DNA of 64,000 nt from Dictyobacter kobayashii (GTDB taxonomy: Bacteria > Chloroflexota > Ktedonobacteria > Ktedonobacterales > Ktedonobacteraceae), in assembly GCF_003967555.1 (NCBI RefSeq), contig NZ_BIFS01000001.1, positions 2,480,001 to 2,544,000 of the forward strand. Direction: 5' to 3'. Both the position numbers and the translations under genes were made by a program. Of this stretch, positions 1 to 8,407 are shown one piece after another. The notes under the pieces are model-generated. The model searched no databases. It saw only the letters and a list, made by a program, of their open reading frames with translations, and had not been told where the DNA came from. The stretch's first letter is position 1, and every line of letters starts with the position of its first letter.

Positions 1-6
1 GGCGTC

Positions 7-516
7 GTGGTAAATAAGCGCAAAGCTCGCCATTATCCTTACTTCTATCACCAGCCACATGCATTGACCCACGGCAGCGACCGGCATGCGCTGGTTACTC
101 CACTAACTACTCAATCCGTTAGCCAGGCATCCTGTATTACGGAGATTTCTCCTCAAGTAGAGCTACCAGAAACGCCACAGCCCTGGCAAAGTCGAGAGCT
201 CTTGAAACCCAGCACACCAGTTGCTATCCAATCCAGTCTGCCAGCTAAATTATCTTTGCCCTCGATGCGAACCAGCGCTCCACAACGTTTTACATCGTTG
301 ATTCCTAAAACGAACTCAACACCTGTACATCCGGAAACAGCAGCCGGCCAGCCTGAGAATGAGAATGAGATCTATACAGCACCGGAGCTACCCATAGCAT
401 CGTCGTTACCTCAACAGATACTCGCAGAAACAACCGAGAAGAAAAACACGCCACAGTTCAGGCGTCCTGATTTCTGGGATGGGACAACCATTGAAAGTCG
501 AGAACAGTTAACCTGA
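7..516 (+). CDS. Hypothetical Pro/Ser/Thr-rich protein, possibly 5' incomplete
   Basis: I do not recognise this protein. The frame is open back to the first base of the window and the first candidate start is a GTG at 7 with no visible Shine-Dalgarno sequence, so the true N-terminus may lie outside. The 169 residues are rich in Pro, Ser, Thr and Gln, with a basic His/Tyr-rich beginning, and show no signal peptide, membrane segment or known motif; most of the chain is probably disordered. It ends 12 bases before the convergent XRE regulator gene. Codon use looks ordinary, but a low-complexity open frame could also be fortuitous. Confidence 0.45.
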   Translation: MVNKRKARHYPYFYHQPHALTHGSDRHALVTPLTTQSVSQASCITEISPQVELPETPQPWQSRELLKPSTPVAIQSSLPAKLSLPSMRTSAPQRFTSLIPKTNSTPVHPETAAGQPENENEIYTAPELPIASSLPQQILAETTEKKNTPQFRRPDFWDGTTIESREQLT

Positions 517-528
517 GTAAGAAGAGGC

Positions 529-1728
529 TCAACTCTGGAACAAACTGGCCAGGGCCTTGACCCGTGGCTCCTGCCCCCAGATAGCCAGCATATGTTCATA
601 AAGGGCATAAATCTCGCTAAAAGCCAGGTCACTATTGATGGCACGAGCCGCCCTGGCCGCAGCTTCTAGATAGATACATGATTGGATCATGTTACCAAGT
701 ACCAATGAGGTATAGGCGCGATATCTTAAAAATTCTGCCCGCATCCGTTCTGAAGGGACTGGTTTGAAGTCGTCTACCTGGGAAAATGCTTCCCAGGCCA
801 GTTTGGGCTGCCCAAGTCGGAGGAAGACCAGTCCCTGGTACAAATAAAGCATCGAATGGTCACACTGCGCGTAGGCAATACAGGTATCCTCCTCAGGTTT
901 TTCAGGGAAGACGGCGATCGCCAGTTTCAAAAATTGCAGTGCCTCCGTCTCGCGTCCCATGGTAGCCTGGATTTCGGCCAGCCCGGCAAAGATCCAACTG
1001 TGCAGGATGGGCGAGATGCTATCATCATCGGCATTAATGCGATGCAAAGCATCATTATAAGCATTCAAAGCGGAACCAATACGCTTGCGGGCAGAAAAAA
1101 TGGTGGCCATGCGAATCTGAGCCGCTACATAAACATTCCAGTCTTTTGCTAACTGACTATAGACCAGCGCCTGGGTGCCATTTGTCTGGGCTGAACTAAA
1201 ATCGCCACGCTGCAAATCTAGCAGGGCGATTAATTGATATACCTGTGAAGTTAAACTGGCGGCCAGCTTCTGCTCAGGACCGGGCGTCAGGGTGGGCTTC
1301 ATCAAACGATTCAGATACGTGGGAGCTAACCGTTCCAGTTCTCGTTGACCACCAGATAGATACCACCGCCAGCATGAAGCCAGGCCCGCCGACCAGGCCA
1401 GCAAAGAGGCTGAGAGATCTTGCTCAGGATCATCAATCTCATCGTCCTCTTCTACACCCTCAGGTTGATCATCACTTAAATTCGCTACAATAGCTTCTGG
1501 CTCCAGGGTATGCGTACGCTTCATCTGATTCCCTACAAAACCTAGTTCCGCAGGTGAGAGCGCGAAAACTTTACAAAGGGCATTTAGCGAGGCCTGACGT
1601 GGCATCTGGGCGCCAGATTCCCAGCGAATATATGTATTCCGGCTGACACCCACCTGCTCACTTACAAATTCTGGAGTCCAGGCCCTCTTCACGCGAGCAG
1701 ATTTAAGCATATTATTATGTTTTTCCAT
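529..1728 (-). CDS. XRE-family transcriptional regulator with TPR-like helical repeat domain
   Basis: This is probably a DNA-binding regulator. Residues about 8-62 form an XRE-type helix-turn-helix, including the recognition stretch VSRNTYIRWESG and the following helices to LSPAELGF. After an acidic linker (residues about 80-100), the remaining 300 residues are helical with alternating small and large residues typical of TPR arrays (for example LGQPKLAWEAFSQV). Such HTH-TPR proteins often sense a peptide or protein partner; no partner is evident here. I chose the ATG at 1728 because GAGGA lies 7 bases upstream; a GTG at 1746 would add six residues but lacks a ribosome site. It converges on the preceding hypothetical ORF. 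Confidence 0.8.
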   Translation of the reverse strand: MEKHNNMLKSARVKRAWTPEFVSEQVGVSRNTYIRWESGAQMPRQASLNALCKVFALSPAELGFVGNQMKRTHTLEPEAIVANLSDDQPEGVEEDDEIDDPEQDLSASLLAWSAGLASCWRWYLSGGQRELERLAPTYLNRLMKPTLTPGPEQKLAASLTSQVYQLIALLDLQRGDFSSAQTNGTQALVYSQLAKDWNVYVAAQIRMATIFSARKRIGSALNAYNDALHRINADDDSISPILHSWIFAGLAEIQATMGRETEALQFLKLAIAVFPEKPEEDTCIAYAQCDHSMLYLYQGLVFLRLGQPKLAWEAFSQVDDFKPVPSERMRAEFLRYRAYTSLVLGNMIQSCIYLEAAARAARAINSDLAFSEIYALYEHMLAIWGQEPRVKALASLFQS

Positions 1729-1920
1729 ATTATCCTCGCCCAGCACGTTTTACCTGCCTTTGTTATAAGCCTATTCCCGCTGTACGTCAAGTAGAAGATT
1801 AAAAAATGGTGATGTCTTTTATAGTCAATGATAAAACCTTATACAATATAGACTCTGTTTCGGTGGCTGCACAAAGTTTTCATTACTATAATCTCACTCT
1901 GCCAATGCGTTCCTTTGCGG

Positions 1921-2328
1921 ACGTGCGCATGCGCGCCCGCACTGTTTTTATGGTGAGTTGCAGCAAAGGTGCTCCGCACCTTTGCTGCAACTCACCATAA
2001 AACCACTTGAGCACCTTTGCTGCAACTCACCATAAAACCACTTGAGCACCTTTGCTGCAACTCACCATAAAACCACTTGAGCACCTTTGCTGCAACTCAC
2101 CATAAAACCACTTGAGCACCTTTGCTGCAACTCACCATAAAACCACTTGAGCACCTTTGCTGCAACTCACCATAAAACCACTTGAGCACCTTTGCTGCAA
2201 CTCACCATAAAACCACTTGAGCACCTTTGCTGCCCAAAAATACTTCACTCCATGTGTGATGCAAAAGTGCGCTGTGCGCACTTTTGCACCACACATAAAA
2301 AAAACGGGTGCGGGCGCGCATGCGCACG
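1921..2328. repeat. Palindromic repeat element A (family 1)
   Basis: The element is bounded by inverted GC-rich termini: ACGTGCGCATGCGCGCCCGC at 1921 and its near-exact reverse complement at 2308-2328. Just inside the left end is a perfect hairpin (arms 1946-1972 and 1976-2002, 27 bp each, 3-base loop). Just inside the right end is a second hairpin of different sequence (2252-2296, one mismatch). Between them the right arm of the first hairpin is amplified as a 35-bp tandem array. Similar termini recur at five more places in the window. The rest of the intergenic region 1729-2607 is AT-rich with no gene that I can see; the small ORFs here fall in repeats. Confidence 0.85.
1976..2233. repeat. 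35-bp tandem repeat array inside element A
   Basis: Seven full copies and one partial copy start at 1976, 2011, 2046, 2081, 2116, 2151, 2186 and 2221, with an exact 35-base period. Each unit is the right arm of the left hairpin plus the 8-base spacer CCACTTGA. Copies are virtually identical, pointing to recent expansion by slippage or unequal exchange. The first unit pairs with the inverted arm at 1946-1972, so any of the copies could pair with that arm. Confidence 0.95.
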
Positions 2329-2607
2329 CCCACACAAGAACAACATGTCCCCCATAATGATAGAAATAAAGTACAAGCTAACAGCGGTTGAGGAATACAA
2401 AGCCAGATAGCAAAAAATAATACTTCTTCATAACCATATTGCTACCAATAACCGCTATCATTTATAGCTTTTTTATATCATAATTAATTTTATCGCTATG
2501 CTGCTAACACATTTGGGGCGCAGCATTTATACCTATGAACTCTACTTTATAATTTTATCTCTACTATTGTATATGTGCACCATTTATTGCAAAAAGGGGA
2601 TGATAGA

Positions 2608-3450
2608 ATGAAGGGCTCAAATTTCTGCAATAAACTGTTTCGCCGTGGCTGCCTTGTGCTTGGAATCATGTTTTTAGTCGGCTTTTATAGCATGAGCAAT
2701 TTGTCTGCGCGCACCGCGTTGGCAGATGCGAATACATCATATGTACGCGTGATTCATGCATCACCTTATGTTGGCACGGCAGACGTTTTTGTAGATGGGA
2801 AACCATTCCTCAATAGTTTTCAATTTGCTGCAGTAACTGATTATGCGGCACTCCCGGCCGGGAATCATAAAGTACAGATTGCCCTGGTTGGTAAAGGGGT
2901 TGGTGCGGCCGCACTGACCAAGACGTTACCTGTTGAAGCGGGCAAGGCTTATACTATTGCAGCGGTTGGGGCTACCCCACAATCGCTTGATCTACAGGTA
3001 TTTATTGACGACAATAAGGTTGTTGCCAATCAAGCAAAGGTACGTGTCTACCACTTGATCCCCGATGCCGGACAGGTTAACGTATCAGTAGGTGAAGATA
3101 ACTCAATCAAAGATATGACCTATGAAGATGATAGCCAATATCTTACGGTCGACACCGGTCCATGTAATTTCAGTGTGACGGTACCACTTTTGAACGTCAC
3201 CCTTTCCATACCCAAAAATCTGCAGCCCAATACCGTTACCAGTATCTTCGCGGTAGGCATGGTCAAAGGCAATCCTAAAGCCCAGCTGGTCACAGCTACC
3301 ACGCAGGGTATTCCAGGATTACCGCAGACAGGGGCGGCTCCAGTCTCAGAAGATTTCGCCACCCCGACTTCTGCCATCGGGCTACTGGCTATTGTGCTAT
3401 TGCTCATGGCTGGCCTTGGAACGGTACGGTACTTCCAGCGTCGCGCTTAA
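2608..3450 (+). CDS. Secreted DUF4397-type protein with LPxTG sorting signal (sortase substrate)
   Basis: This is a surface protein of 280 residues from the ATG at 2608, which has GGGGA 7 bases upstream; an in-frame GTG at 2575 lacks a ribosome site. The order is: signal peptide (basic start, hydrophobic core LGIMFLVGFYSM, residues 1 to about 40); two related beta-rich modules beginning YVRVIHASPYVGTADVFVDG and VRVYHLIPDAGQVNVSVG, the hallmark of DUF4397; then LPQTG, a hydrophobic segment (GLLAIVLLLMAGLG) and a basic tail (RYFQRRA). The C-terminal triad is a classical cell-wall sorting signal. The next gene on the same strand is a sortase, so the pair probably works together. DUF4397 modules have no established biochemical activity. 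Confidence 0.85.
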   Translation: MKGSNFCNKLFRRGCLVLGIMFLVGFYSMSNLSARTALADANTSYVRVIHASPYVGTADVFVDGKPFLNSFQFAAVTDYAALPAGNHKVQIALVGKGVGAAALTKTLPVEAGKAYTIAAVGATPQSLDLQVFIDDNKVVANQAKVRVYHLIPDAGQVNVSVGEDNSIKDMTYEDDSQYLTVDTGPCNFSVTVPLLNVTLSIPKNLQPNTVTSIFAVGMVKGNPKAQLVTATTQGIPGLPQTGAAPVSEDFATPTSAIGLLAIVLLLMAGLGTVRYFQRRA

Positions 3451-3610
3451 GTAACTATAATCAGTCATAAATATCATCACTCTCTTTAAATGAGGCCATG
3501 GGCAAATGTCCCACACATCCTTCATCTAAAGAGAGTGTTCATGTTTGTACAGCCAGCGTCAGAATGTGTCTTACTCCCATCATCATGGGAAGCGTGCCGC
3601 TCTTGCTCGG

Positions 3611-3687
3611 ACGTGCGCTGCGCGCCCGCACTTCTTTTCTTATGTGGTGCAAACAGTGCGCTGAGCGCACTGTTTGCACCACATAAG
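3611..3687. repeat. Palindromic repeat element B (family 1, half element)
   Basis: A left-type terminus ACGTGCGCTGCGCGCCCGCAC (3611-3631 with one base variation against element A) is followed by a perfect hairpin with 23-bp arms at 3639-3661 and 3665-3687 and a 3-base loop. No right-hand terminus follows, so it looks like half of an element or a solo hairpin. The element sits between the sortase substrate and sortase genes and could act as a transcript-end or stability hairpin. Confidence 0.75.
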
Positions 3688-3821
3688 AAGGCTTCTTGAG
3701 TGCCTTTGGCGCTCAAAATCAGGCGTGAAGAGCGCAAAGATCATGAGGGTAAGATACATTCTCAAAAATAAGCGAGCGATAAATCAGAGAAGAGAGAGAA
3801 AGAGAGAAAGGAGTGGCACCA

Positions 3822-4436
3822 GTGGAAAACAATAAATGGTGGTTTATCTGGATAGGATGTTGTGTGCTTCTCCTGTTAAGTAGCTGTGGCCAGACGTCGT
3901 CGTCGGCGCCTCAGGCACAGGCGCTGTCAAACAAACTCGCCATTACTGCCCCGGCATCACATTCCTTGCAGTCACCAAAGGAGAGCACATATATCCCGGT
4001 GCATATCCGCATTCCAGCTATCGGAGTGGATGCCAATATTGAGCCAGTCAGTATTTTACCCAATAGTAATTTGGACACACCTCACCAAAATCCCTGGGAT
4101 AGTACTGGATGGTATAAAAACGGCCCCCGACCCGGTGAAATGGGCAGTGCGGTTATCGACGGCCATGTTGATCGTCCCGGCGGTGGTCCTGCGATCTTCT
4201 GGAATCTACGCTACCTTAAAGCAGGCGATCAGATCATTGTAACCACCAGTACTGATCAACAATTATACTTCCATGTTACAGCCAGAATTGCCTATGCGGC
4301 ACACGAAGCCCCACTCCAAACCATCTTTGGTGATAACAGTGGTAGATATCTAAATCTGATCACCTGTGATGGATATTGGATCCCCAGTGAGCAACAAACG
4401 TCCGCCAGGATGGTAGTTTTTGCCCGTTTGGGGTAA
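3822..4436 (+). CDS. Class E/F-like sortase with lipoprotein-type N-terminus
   Basis: This is a cysteine transpeptidase that cleaves LPxTG-type signals and joins the protein to a cell-surface acceptor. The N-terminus is basic, then hydrophobic, then a lipobox-like LLSSC, so the enzyme may be lipid-anchored rather than held by a simple TM helix. Catalytic residues are visible: His in VIDGHVDRPGGG, Cys in LNLITCDGYW, and Arg in SARMVVFAR near the C-terminus. At about 204 residues it has normal sortase length. I chose the GTG at 3822 because AAAGGAG lies 8 bases upstream; the GTG at 3813 overlaps that ribosome site. The natural substrate is probably the LPQTG protein encoded just upstream, about 370 bases away. 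Confidence 0.85.
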   Translation: MENNKWWFIWIGCCVLLLLSSCGQTSSSAPQAQALSNKLAITAPASHSLQSPKESTYIPVHIRIPAIGVDANIEPVSILPNSNLDTPHQNPWDSTGWYKNGPRPGEMGSAVIDGHVDRPGGGPAIFWNLRYLKAGDQIIVTTSTDQQLYFHVTARIAYAAHEAPLQTIFGDNSGRYLNLITCDGYWIPSEQQTSARMVVFARLG

Positions 4437-4522
4437 AATATGTATCTAATGCGAAGTTAATTAGTATAGCTGTAAAGATAGTAAAAAATTTGTAACTATT
4501 ATTTGCACATGTGAGGTGTTGT

Positions 4523-6115
4523 GTGCTTCAAGAACAGTTGACTCTCCCGATAGGAGCGACCATACAGGATCAATCTGGTGAACGCTATCTAATCGAGAAC
4601 TTGCTTGGACAGGGTGGCTTTAGCGCTGTCTATCTGGTTCGTGAACGACGGTCCAGGCAGAAACGCTATGCGCTTAAAGAGATGATAGATCCAGACAACC
4701 AGGAGCGTGGTCAGCTGACTTTTGAAGCAGGTTTGCTGCGACGCCTCTCACATCGCTCACTACCACGTGTGTACCAGGTTTTTGAGGATACCAGCCTCAA
4801 TCGCATCTATATGCTCATGGATTATATTCAGGGTAAAGATTTAGAGCAACTGCGCCGCGAGCAGCCTGAAAAGCGCTTCTCTCTGGCCCTGACCCTGACT
4901 CTTCTGACTCCCATTGTAGACGCATTAACATATTTGCATACACAGGAAGCGCCGATCGTGCACCGCGATATCAAGCCCTCCAATATTATTGTCCCTATGG
5001 GAACTGGTGAGGCTATGCTGGTAGACTTTGGGCTGGCTAAAGAGTATGTTGAGGATAAGACGACCAGCGTCTTCCGCTATGGCACACCTGGCTATGCCGC
5101 CCCAGAACAATATGGCCAGGGCACAAATATCCGTACCGATATTTATGCCCTGGGTGCGACTATCTATACCCTATTGACAGGCAAGGTGCCCACCGATGCC
5201 TTGACGCGCACAATGAGCCAGACCGAGACAGATCCCTTGCTACCCGCAGACCAGGTCTGCTCCTCAGTCGCTGGCAGTGTCTCTCGAATCATCGAGAAAG
5301 CAATGAGTTTGCGTGTCGAGGATCGCTACAACTCAGTCGAGGAGTTCTGGCAAGCGTTGAGCATCGCGATAATCCAGCCGGATCCTGAAACTGGTCCAAT
5401 CAGTGAAGCATTGACCTCTAAACAACCGGCGCTGTCAGCTAAAGATATCGAGGTGTTGTCTACGACAAGGCAACCTGTCGGTCCACAAAAACCTGCCACG
5501 GCCTCGCGCTTCCAACCCAGAACAAGATTAAGAAGAACATATGGCTATGTGGATAAAAAAGCGGCCACCCGCAAGAAAATCTTGCTCAGCCTGCTGGCAT
5601 TAATCCTGGTTGGGGTCGCGATGGATCTACTCCTGGCCTCTACTTTATGGAAACATCAGAGTCAGCCCACGGCGAGCAAACCAATTGTTAAACAAGTGCA
5701 TACCCAGGTTGCATCCCCTACCATCGTATGTAGTAACCAGTATGCCGCTCCCCCCGAAACCATCAATGGTACGGTCCTGGCCTCCTGCTATTCAGGCACT
5801 ATGAACCATGTCGGCTTAGCGCTGGGTAGCCAGAACTTTCAATTAACGAACATTAAAGAGACTGCCACAGGCAGACTCATCGGACAATTTGCCACCATTG
5901 GACAGAATGGCTCCTTCACGGGAACGGTCACGAAGGCAGGTAATATAAACATAACGGTCATACTAACCTCTAAACAGGTCATTAAATTTATTGGCACTAC
6001 CAATACCGGCGATCAGATCGCGGGTCAAAGCTTTGAAATCTATGATGCTACCCAAACCACAAGACAGGATTACGGGGATTGGACGGCGGCACCCACTTCT
6101 AACCAGGCCAAATAA
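4523..6115 (+). CDS. Transmembrane serine/threonine protein kinase (PknB-like)
   Basis: A Hanks-type kinase. The cytoplasmic kinase domain covers residues about 15-285: glycine loop LGQGGFSAV, the ATP lysine in YALKEM, catalytic loop HRDIKPSNI, metal-binding DFG in VDFGLA, and activation/P+1 segment GTPGYAAPEQY. A basic juxtamembrane linker leads to one membrane helix (LLSLLALILVGVAMDLLLAS, about residue 352). The roughly 160-residue outer domain is beta-rich and unlike PASTA repeats; I do not recognise it. Start: GTG at 4523 with GAGG 6 bases upstream; GTG 4511 is an alternative. A hairpin terminator follows. Its place after the sortase pair suggests, without proof, a cell-envelope role. Confidence 0.88.
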   Translation: MLQEQLTLPIGATIQDQSGERYLIENLLGQGGFSAVYLVRERRSRQKRYALKEMIDPDNQERGQLTFEAGLLRRLSHRSLPRVYQVFEDTSLNRIYMLMDYIQGKDLEQLRREQPEKRFSLALTLTLLTPIVDALTYLHTQEAPIVHRDIKPSNIIVPMGTGEAMLVDFGLAKEYVEDKTTSVFRYGTPGYAAPEQYGQGTNIRTDIYALGATIYTLLTGKVPTDALTRTMSQTETDPLLPADQVCSSVAGSVSRIIEKAMSLRVEDRYNSVEEFWQALSIAIIQPDPETGPISEALTSKQPALSAKDIEVLSTTRQPVGPQKPATASRFQPRTRLRRTYGYVDKKAATRKKILLSLLALILVGVAMDLLLASTLWKHQSQPTASKPIVKQVHTQVASPTIVCSNQYAAPPETINGTVLASCYSGTMNHVGLALGSQNFQLTNIKETATGRLIGQFATIGQNGSFTGTVTKAGNINITVILTSKQVIKFIGTTNTGDQIAGQSFEIYDATQTTRQDYGDWTAAPTSNQAK

Positions 6116-6158
6116 CTTTAAATTCATGAGTGGAATAGTTACTAATGTGTATCTAGAT

Positions 6159-6180
6159 GTAGCCTGATAAGGCTACTTTT
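6159..6180 (+). terminator. Rho-independent terminator after the kinase gene
   Basis: Six-base-pair stem GTAGCC/GGCTAC with a TGATAA loop, followed directly by TTTT. It lies 44 bases after the kinase stop codon. Confidence 0.65.
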
Positions 6181-6330
6181 CATTGTTGTACCATAGCTCT
6201 ACAGTGATCTATATCATCACTCTTCCCCCTCGCTATCCAGTTAAATAATCACAGAAACCTCATATCAATCGGTTAGAACAACAAAGCATAGAAATAACGG
6301 TGATCCAGACAGAATACAGCCAAAATTGTC

Positions 6331-6360
6331 TTGACATCAGGTGAGCTACTGATGTATTAT
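6331..6360 (+). promoter_or_regulatory. Sigma70-type promoter for the tRNA-Leu/tRNA-Gly unit
   Basis: TTGACA at 6331-6336 and TATTAT at 6355-6360 are separated by 18 bases. The first tRNA begins 41 bases after the -10 box. A near-consensus promoter is expected for a stable RNA unit. Confidence 0.7.
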
Positions 6361-6400
6361 CCACAAGTGGAGACCATTGTCTCTTATCCGTTAAGTACAT

Positions 6401-6483
6401 GGGCGGTTGCTGAAACTGGTAGACAGGGCAGACTTAGGATCTGTTGGTGATGAACCGTAAGAGTTCGAGTCTCTTACCGCCCA
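6401..6483 (+). tRNA. tRNA-Leu (anticodon UAG)
   Basis: Acceptor stem GGGCGGT pairs with ACCGCCC. The anticodon loop CTTAGGA presents UAG, reading CUA leucine codons. The variable arm is longer than in a class I tRNA, as leucine tRNAs require, and the T loop is TTCGAGT. No CCA is encoded directly after the discriminator base. Confidence 0.9.
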
Positions 6484-6518
6484 CTTACCAAATGTATTAT
6501 AATGGTGAACGCAGTTAA

Positions 6519-6593
6519 GCGGGAGTGGCTCAGTGGTAGAGCACTTCCTTGCCAAGGAAGATGTCGCGGGTTCGAATCCCGTCTCCCGCTCCA
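6519..6593 (+). tRNA. tRNA-Gly (anticodon GCC), copy 1
   Basis: Acceptor GCGGGAG pairs with CTCCCGC, the anticodon loop TTGCCAA presents GCC, and the T loop is TTCGAAT. CCA is encoded at 6591-6593. The 75 bases are identical to the tRNA-Gly at 22988-23062. It follows tRNA-Leu by 35 bases and is probably cotranscribed with it. Confidence 0.95.
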
Positions 6594-6933
6594 ACTAATC
6601 TAAGACTGAGGGCATCCGCAAGGCTGCCCTCTATGGTAAGCGCAAAAGCAACCTGCATCAGACGTAGATCACAACACGTTTGTAAAGTATACAGATAGTT
6701 GGTTAATGCGGTTATGCAAGCTTCTGCTGTGGGGTGGTCTATGGATAGTGATTCCCCCTGCGCTTCCTACGGTCTAATTTTCAATAGCGCTCTTCCTTCT
6801 TTTAAATAAGTGGTGTGCATTACGCCTGGCGGGTGTCATTGCTAAATGGATGGGAATAGCAGCTCAGCTTCGCAAAAAGTTAAATACAGTCAAGTGACTA
6901 AAATACAACAAAGAACAACCTGTTGGAGGAAAT
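6594..6933. other. Intergenic region before tig
   Basis: A GC-rich stem GAGGGCA/TGCCCTC (6608-6631) without a U-tract may end the tRNA transcript. The remaining 300 bases hold no gene that I can see; they presumably carry the tig promoter, which I could not place with confidence. Confidence 0.4.
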
Positions 6934-8367
6934 GTGAAGGTCTCTGTAGAAAAGTTGCCAACAAGTGAGGCCGTCCTGAATGTAGATGTGACATGGGACG
7001 AGATGGAAAAGGCTTCAGATAAGGCATACCGCAAACTGGTGAAGCAAGTTGATATACAGGGCTTCCGCCGGGGTAAAGCACCTCGGGGTGTTTTGGAACG
7101 CCGTGTAGGTAGAGAATATATTTATCAAGAGGGTCTGGATGACCTGATCTCAGAGGCCTATCGTAACGCTCTGAAAGAAAATGATCTTACCCCGATCAGC
7201 CAGCCTAAGTTAGATGCTCCAATCTTCGAAATGGGCCAGGATTACCACTTCAGCCTGACGGTTCCCGTACTTACCCCTGTGAAATTGGCTGACTACAAAT
7301 CCATGCATTTTGACCGCGAAGAGGCCACAGTGACCTCTGAAGAGGTTGAGCAGGAGATTCAGTCGTTCCAGGATCGGTCAGCCGAGTGGGAGAGCGTTGA
7401 GCGCCCGGTAGAGTATAATGATCGTATTAAAGCTGACCTGAAGTTGACCTCTGGCGAACAACAGATTTCGGATCTGAAAGATAATACATTCGAGATTACA
7501 AAAGAGCGCCATGGGCTCTTCACAGGTATGGATGAGCATCTCGTTGGCATGAAGGCTGGCGAGAGCAAGTCTTTTACCACCACGATTCCCGAAGATTACA
7601 GCAATGAGAAACTGGCGGGGAAAGAGGCAAACTATGAAGTGACTGTGAATACGGTCGAGGCCAAGCAGGTTCCTGCTCTGGATGATGAGTTTGCCAAAAA
7701 AGTGAGCGACGATCAGTTCGATAATATGGAAGACCTGCGCAAAGCTGTCAGCGACAATATCCTTGAGCGCAAAAAACGTACGCTCACCGAGGAGCTGCGC
7801 GAGACTGCTATTAAGGCCGTTATCGAGAAGTCCGAATTTGTGATTCATCCCGTGCTGATCGACGAAGAAGTTGCTGAAATGGAGCATCAGTTTGGTCATA
7901 TGCTTGAGCAGCAGCATCTTAATATGAATCAGTACCTGAAAATGGTAAATAAGTCCGAAGCGGAATACCGCGAGGAGCTCCGCCCTGATGCGGAGGAGCG
8001 TATCAAACGCCAGCTGGTGCTGGAGCAGATCGCTACTGATGAGAATATCACGGTTGAGCCAGCTGAGATCGAGGCACTCTTCAATGCCTACGAGCAGATC
8101 GGTCAGCCTCTACCAAAGACAGAGGATCAGATCCGCTCCCTTATGTTGAGCTTCCGCCGCGAAAAGACCCTGACACGCTTAATCGAGTTGACAACTGATC
8201 CCGATCCAGATGCAGAGAGTGAAGAAGCTGCAGAAGATGATGCAGCCATCGCAAACGCTGAGGCGGCGGCACTCGCAGGTGAAACCGAGGCAACAGACAC
8301 TGACGCCGAGGAATCCGCAGCAGCAACATCTCTACCAGGCGACCAAAAATCGGAGACAGTAGAGTAG
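6934..8367 (+). CDS. tig: Trigger factor, ribosome-associated chaperone / peptidyl-prolyl isomerase
   Basis: Trigger factor binds the ribosomal exit tunnel and shields nascent chains. The N-terminal ribosome-binding domain (residues 1 to about 115) carries the signature loop [11 protein letters not shown] near residue 44. An FKBP-type isomerase domain follows (about 160-250, with [11 protein letters not shown]), then the helical C-terminal chaperone arms (about 270-430). The last 45 residues are an acidic, Ala/Glu-rich tail that is probably disordered and longer than in E. coli. Start is GTG at 6934 with GGAGG 4 bases upstream. The gene leads directly into clpX and lon, the usual protein-quality-control cluster. 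Confidence 0.95.
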   Translation: MKVSVEKLPTSEAVLNVDVTWDEMEKASDKAYRKLVKQVDIQGFRRGKAPRGVLERRVGREYIYQEGLDDLISEAYRNALKENDLTPISQPKLDAPIFEMGQDYHFSLTVPVLTPVKLADYKSMHFDREEATVTSEEVEQEIQSFQDRSAEWESVERPVEYNDRIKADLKLTSGEQQISDLKDNTFEITKERHGLFTGMDEHLVGMKAGESKSFTTTIPEDYSNEKLAGKEANYEVTVNTVEAKQVPALDDEFAKKVSDDQFDNMEDLRKAVSDNILERKKRTLTEELRETAIKAVIEKSEFVIHPVLIDEEVAEMEHQFGHMLEQQHLNMNQYLKMVNKSEAEYREELRPDAEERIKRQLVLEQIATDENITVEPAEIEALFNAYEQIGQPLPKTEDQIRSLMLSFRREKTLTRLIELTTDPDPDAESEEAAEDDAAIANAEAAALAGETEATDTDAEESAAATSLPGDQKSETVE

Positions 8368-8407
8368 AAATGCAACCATTTGGTGCTGTGTTGTACATGC
8401 AGGAAAG

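Noticed and set aside
1976..2233. Possible CRISPR array
   Set aside because: The 35-bp units are contiguous and identical with no unique spacers, and no cas genes are present. The 87-bp array fails for the same reason.
6391..6594. Open frame across tRNA-Leu and tRNA-Gly
   Set aside because: The sequence folds as two canonical tRNAs; the frame is fortuitous, as are those across 5S copy 2 (22803-23192) and 5S copy 1 (13365-13689).
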